Source: an uncultured Eubacteriales bacterium (lineage in GTDB: Bacteria > Bacillota > Clostridia > Oscillospirales > CAG-272). From it: a stretch of DNA of 15,592 bases. Position numbers and translations under genes: made by a program. The notes beneath the pieces were generated by a model. The model was not told the origin of the DNA, did no database searches, and saw only the letters and a list, made by a program, of their open reading frames with translations. Shown here in pieces: positions 14,096-15,592 of the stretch (position 1 is the stretch's first letter; each line of letters begins with the position of its first letter). The stretch spans positions 1 to 15,592 of the forward strand of contig CAKSOR010000015.1 of the NCBI GenBank assembly GCA_934477985.1, given 5' to 3'.

Positions 14096-15592
14096 TTACT
14101 TTTCCTTATTCGTCTGTTCCGCCTGGTCAAGACTCTCCTCAGCCTCGTCCATGTCGAGCGTCAGCACCTTTGAGATTCCGCGCTCCTGCATGGTCACGCC
14201 GTAGATACGGTCGGCGATCTCCATTGTGCCGCGGCGGTGGGTTATCACTATGAACTGCGTCCTGTCGGAATACCGCTTCAGATAGTCCGCGAACCTGTAG
14301 ACGTTTGATTCGTCAAGCGCCGCCTCGATCTCGTCAAAGATACAGAACGGCGTCGGATTCACCCGCAGTATCGCGAAGATCAGCGCGATCGCGACAAACG
14401 CCTGCTCTCCGCCCGACAGGAGCATAAGGCTCTTGATTATCTTTCCGGGCGGCGCGACGCGTATCTCGATTCCCGACTCAAGCACGTTCTCCGGGTCGGT
14501 CAGTGAGAGCTCACAGCTTCCGCCTCCGAACAGCTCGGCGAAAACCTCCTTGAAGTTCCGGTCGATCTCCCTGAAAGCCGATGTGAAGGTCTCGCGCATC
14601 TCAACCTCCAGCTTGAAGATTATCTCGAGCAGATTCTCCTTCGACTGCTTGAGGTCGTTTATCTGCGCCGTCATGAAGTCGTATCTCTGCTTGACCTCGG
14701 CGTACTCGTCGATAGCCGAGAGATTGACCCCGCCAAGCGCTTTCAGCTTCGCGCGGTAGTCGTTCTGCTCGTTTATGACCTGCTGGCGGTTCTCGTCGGT
14801 GACAGCCGGATAGCCGCACTCGCGCGCCGAGGAATAGGTCAGCTCGTAGTCCTCCCAGAGCCTTGAGGTCAGCTTGTCAATCCCGGAGGCGAGATCCTTT
14901 CGCTTTGACTCGGCGACGGTCAGATTCCGGAATGAAAGTTCCTTGTCGGCAGTCTTCTCGCGTATCTTCGAGCGGAGCTGATTTATCTTCTGCTCGTATT
15001 CGAGGTTTCTCGCCGAGAGTTCGGTCCGCTCGCCCTCGAGTCCTTTGACCGACTTTCCGAGCTCGCCGAGCTTTTCACGCATTCCGGCAAGCTCAATCCC
15101 GGCGTCGGAGTTCTTCGATTCAAGCTCCTCACGCAGCCGCTCGTTCTCAGCCGAAGCCGCCGTGTTCTCGCTTATCGCCTGCTTTATCTCTTCGAGCCTC
15201 AGTCCGGACGACTCAACGTCCTTGGCGACCTCGGCGCGGCTTATCATCGACTCCTCGCGCTGTTTTTCAAGCTCGTCGGTCAGAATGTCGAGATCGCCGA
15301 GCTCTCCCGCCTCCGAAGCGCGTTTGTCGGCAATCAGCCTGTTTGCGGCGGTTATCTCGTCGACCTCGCCCTGGAGCTTACTTATACCCTCGGCGCGCTC
15401 GTCAAAGCCGTTTTTCAGCTTTTCAAGGTCGCGTCCGAGAGACTCTATCATATTGCGCTCACCGTTTAACTGGCTCTTTATGACCTCGAGCTGAGTATTC
15501 TCCGCGCCCGAAAGCGACGCGAGCATCGAGTTCTGAGCCGAAATATCCGAAAGCGCCTTGTTCTTTTCGTTTATCTTCCTGTCGCAGTCATT
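14096..15592 (-). CDS. smc: Chromosome segregation protein SMC, C-terminal part (5' end beyond window)
   Basis: The last 498 codons of smc; the frame is open to base 15592, so there is no start codon here. SMC dimers with ScpA and ScpB condense and separate chromosomes. The visible part begins near where the hinge should end, judging from usual SMC length, and continues as a long Glu/Lys/Leu-rich coiled coil (about 14650-15592). The ATPase half-head follows: the signature LSGGEQAF near 14400-14425, Walker B with PFCIFDEIEAALDE near 14310-14350 and the H-loop VITHRR near 14230-14250. The last 25 or so residues are acidic. The Walker A half, the hinge and the upstream neighbour are off the window. 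ftsY follows after 12 nt. Confidence 0.97.
   Translation of the reverse strand, partial: NDCDRKINEKNKALSDISAQNSMLASLSGAENTQLEVIKSQLNGERNMIESLGRDLEKLKNGFDERAEGISKLQGEVDEITAANRLIADKRASEAGELGDLDILTDELEKQREESMISRAEVAKDVESSGLRLEEIKQAISENTAASAENERLREELESKNSDAGIELAGMREKLGELGKSVKGLEGERTELSARNLEYEQKINQLRSKIREKTADKELSFRNLTVAESKRKDLASGIDKLTSRLWEDYELTYSSARECGYPAVTDENRQQVINEQNDYRAKLKALGGVNLSAIDEYAEVKQRYDFMTAQINDLKQSKENLLEIIFKLEVEMRETFTSAFREIDRNFKEVFAELFGGGSCELSLTDPENVLESGIEIRVAPPGKIIKSLMLLSGGEQAFVAIALIFAILRVNPTPFCIFDEIEAALDESNVYRFADYLKRYSDRTQFIVITHRRGTMEIADRIYGVTMQERGISKVLTLDMDEAEESLDQAEQTNKEK

Overview
The window looks like a chromosomal segment of a fairly GC-rich, Gram-positive anaerobe of the class Clostridia, probably an uncultured gut Oscillospirales/Ruminococcaceae-type organism. 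This rests on the Firmicutes order smc-ftsY-rdgB-yhbY-nadD-yqeK-LCP-rsfS-leuS, strong sigma-A-type promoters (TTGACA, 17-bp spacer, TATAAT), AGGAGG-like ribosome binding sites and a lipoprotein sugar-binding protein. Species cannot be fixed from sequence alone. Every gene I can support lies on the minus strand, so transcription runs from high to low coordinates.

Right block (15592 to 9014, plus leuS to 6532): a tightly packed housekeeping cluster. It starts with the 3' half of smc (chromosome condensation), then ftsY (SRP receptor), rdgB (nucleotide-pool sanitation), yhbY (ribosome assembly), nadD (NAD synthesis), yqeK (Ap4A hydrolase) and an LCP-family wall-polymer ligase. The genes are separated by 1-12 nt or overlap by 4-11 nt, so they are probably one transcript. 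A gene-free gap of about 390 bp (9395-9781), filled with repeat-like sequence, separates LCP from rsfS (ribosome silencing factor), followed by leuS. rpsU (S21, only 58 codons) then has its own consensus promoter and a clear intrinsic terminator.

Left block (6021 to 1): a sugar-use locus. A lipoprotein solute-binding protein has its own promoter. A cytoplasmic GH36 alpha-galactosidase follows behind two tandem promoters and an inverted repeat that could be an operator. Next come a Gfo/Idh/MocA oxidoreductase and, running off the left edge, a sugar phosphate isomerase/epimerase-type TIM barrel. The plausible route is capture of an alpha-galactoside outside the cell, import by permeases encoded elsewhere, hydrolysis by GH36, and oxidation or isomerisation of a released sugar by the last two enzymes. 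No permease, ATPase or regulator gene is in the window.

The most notable non-coding structure is two small repeat families, each present at least twice. One is an array of 7-bp units (consensus TAWTCAH) in the gaps at 645-808 and 9696-9752. The other is a G/C-run element with a 15-bp hairpin in the leaders of the Gfo/Idh gene (1892-1972) and rsfS (9428-9496); its stem is kept by compensatory base changes between the two copies. No CRISPR array, tRNA, rRNA, transposase or phage gene was seen. I found no convincing new multi-gene system; the repeats and the oxidoreductase/TIM-barrel pair are the parts most worth following up.
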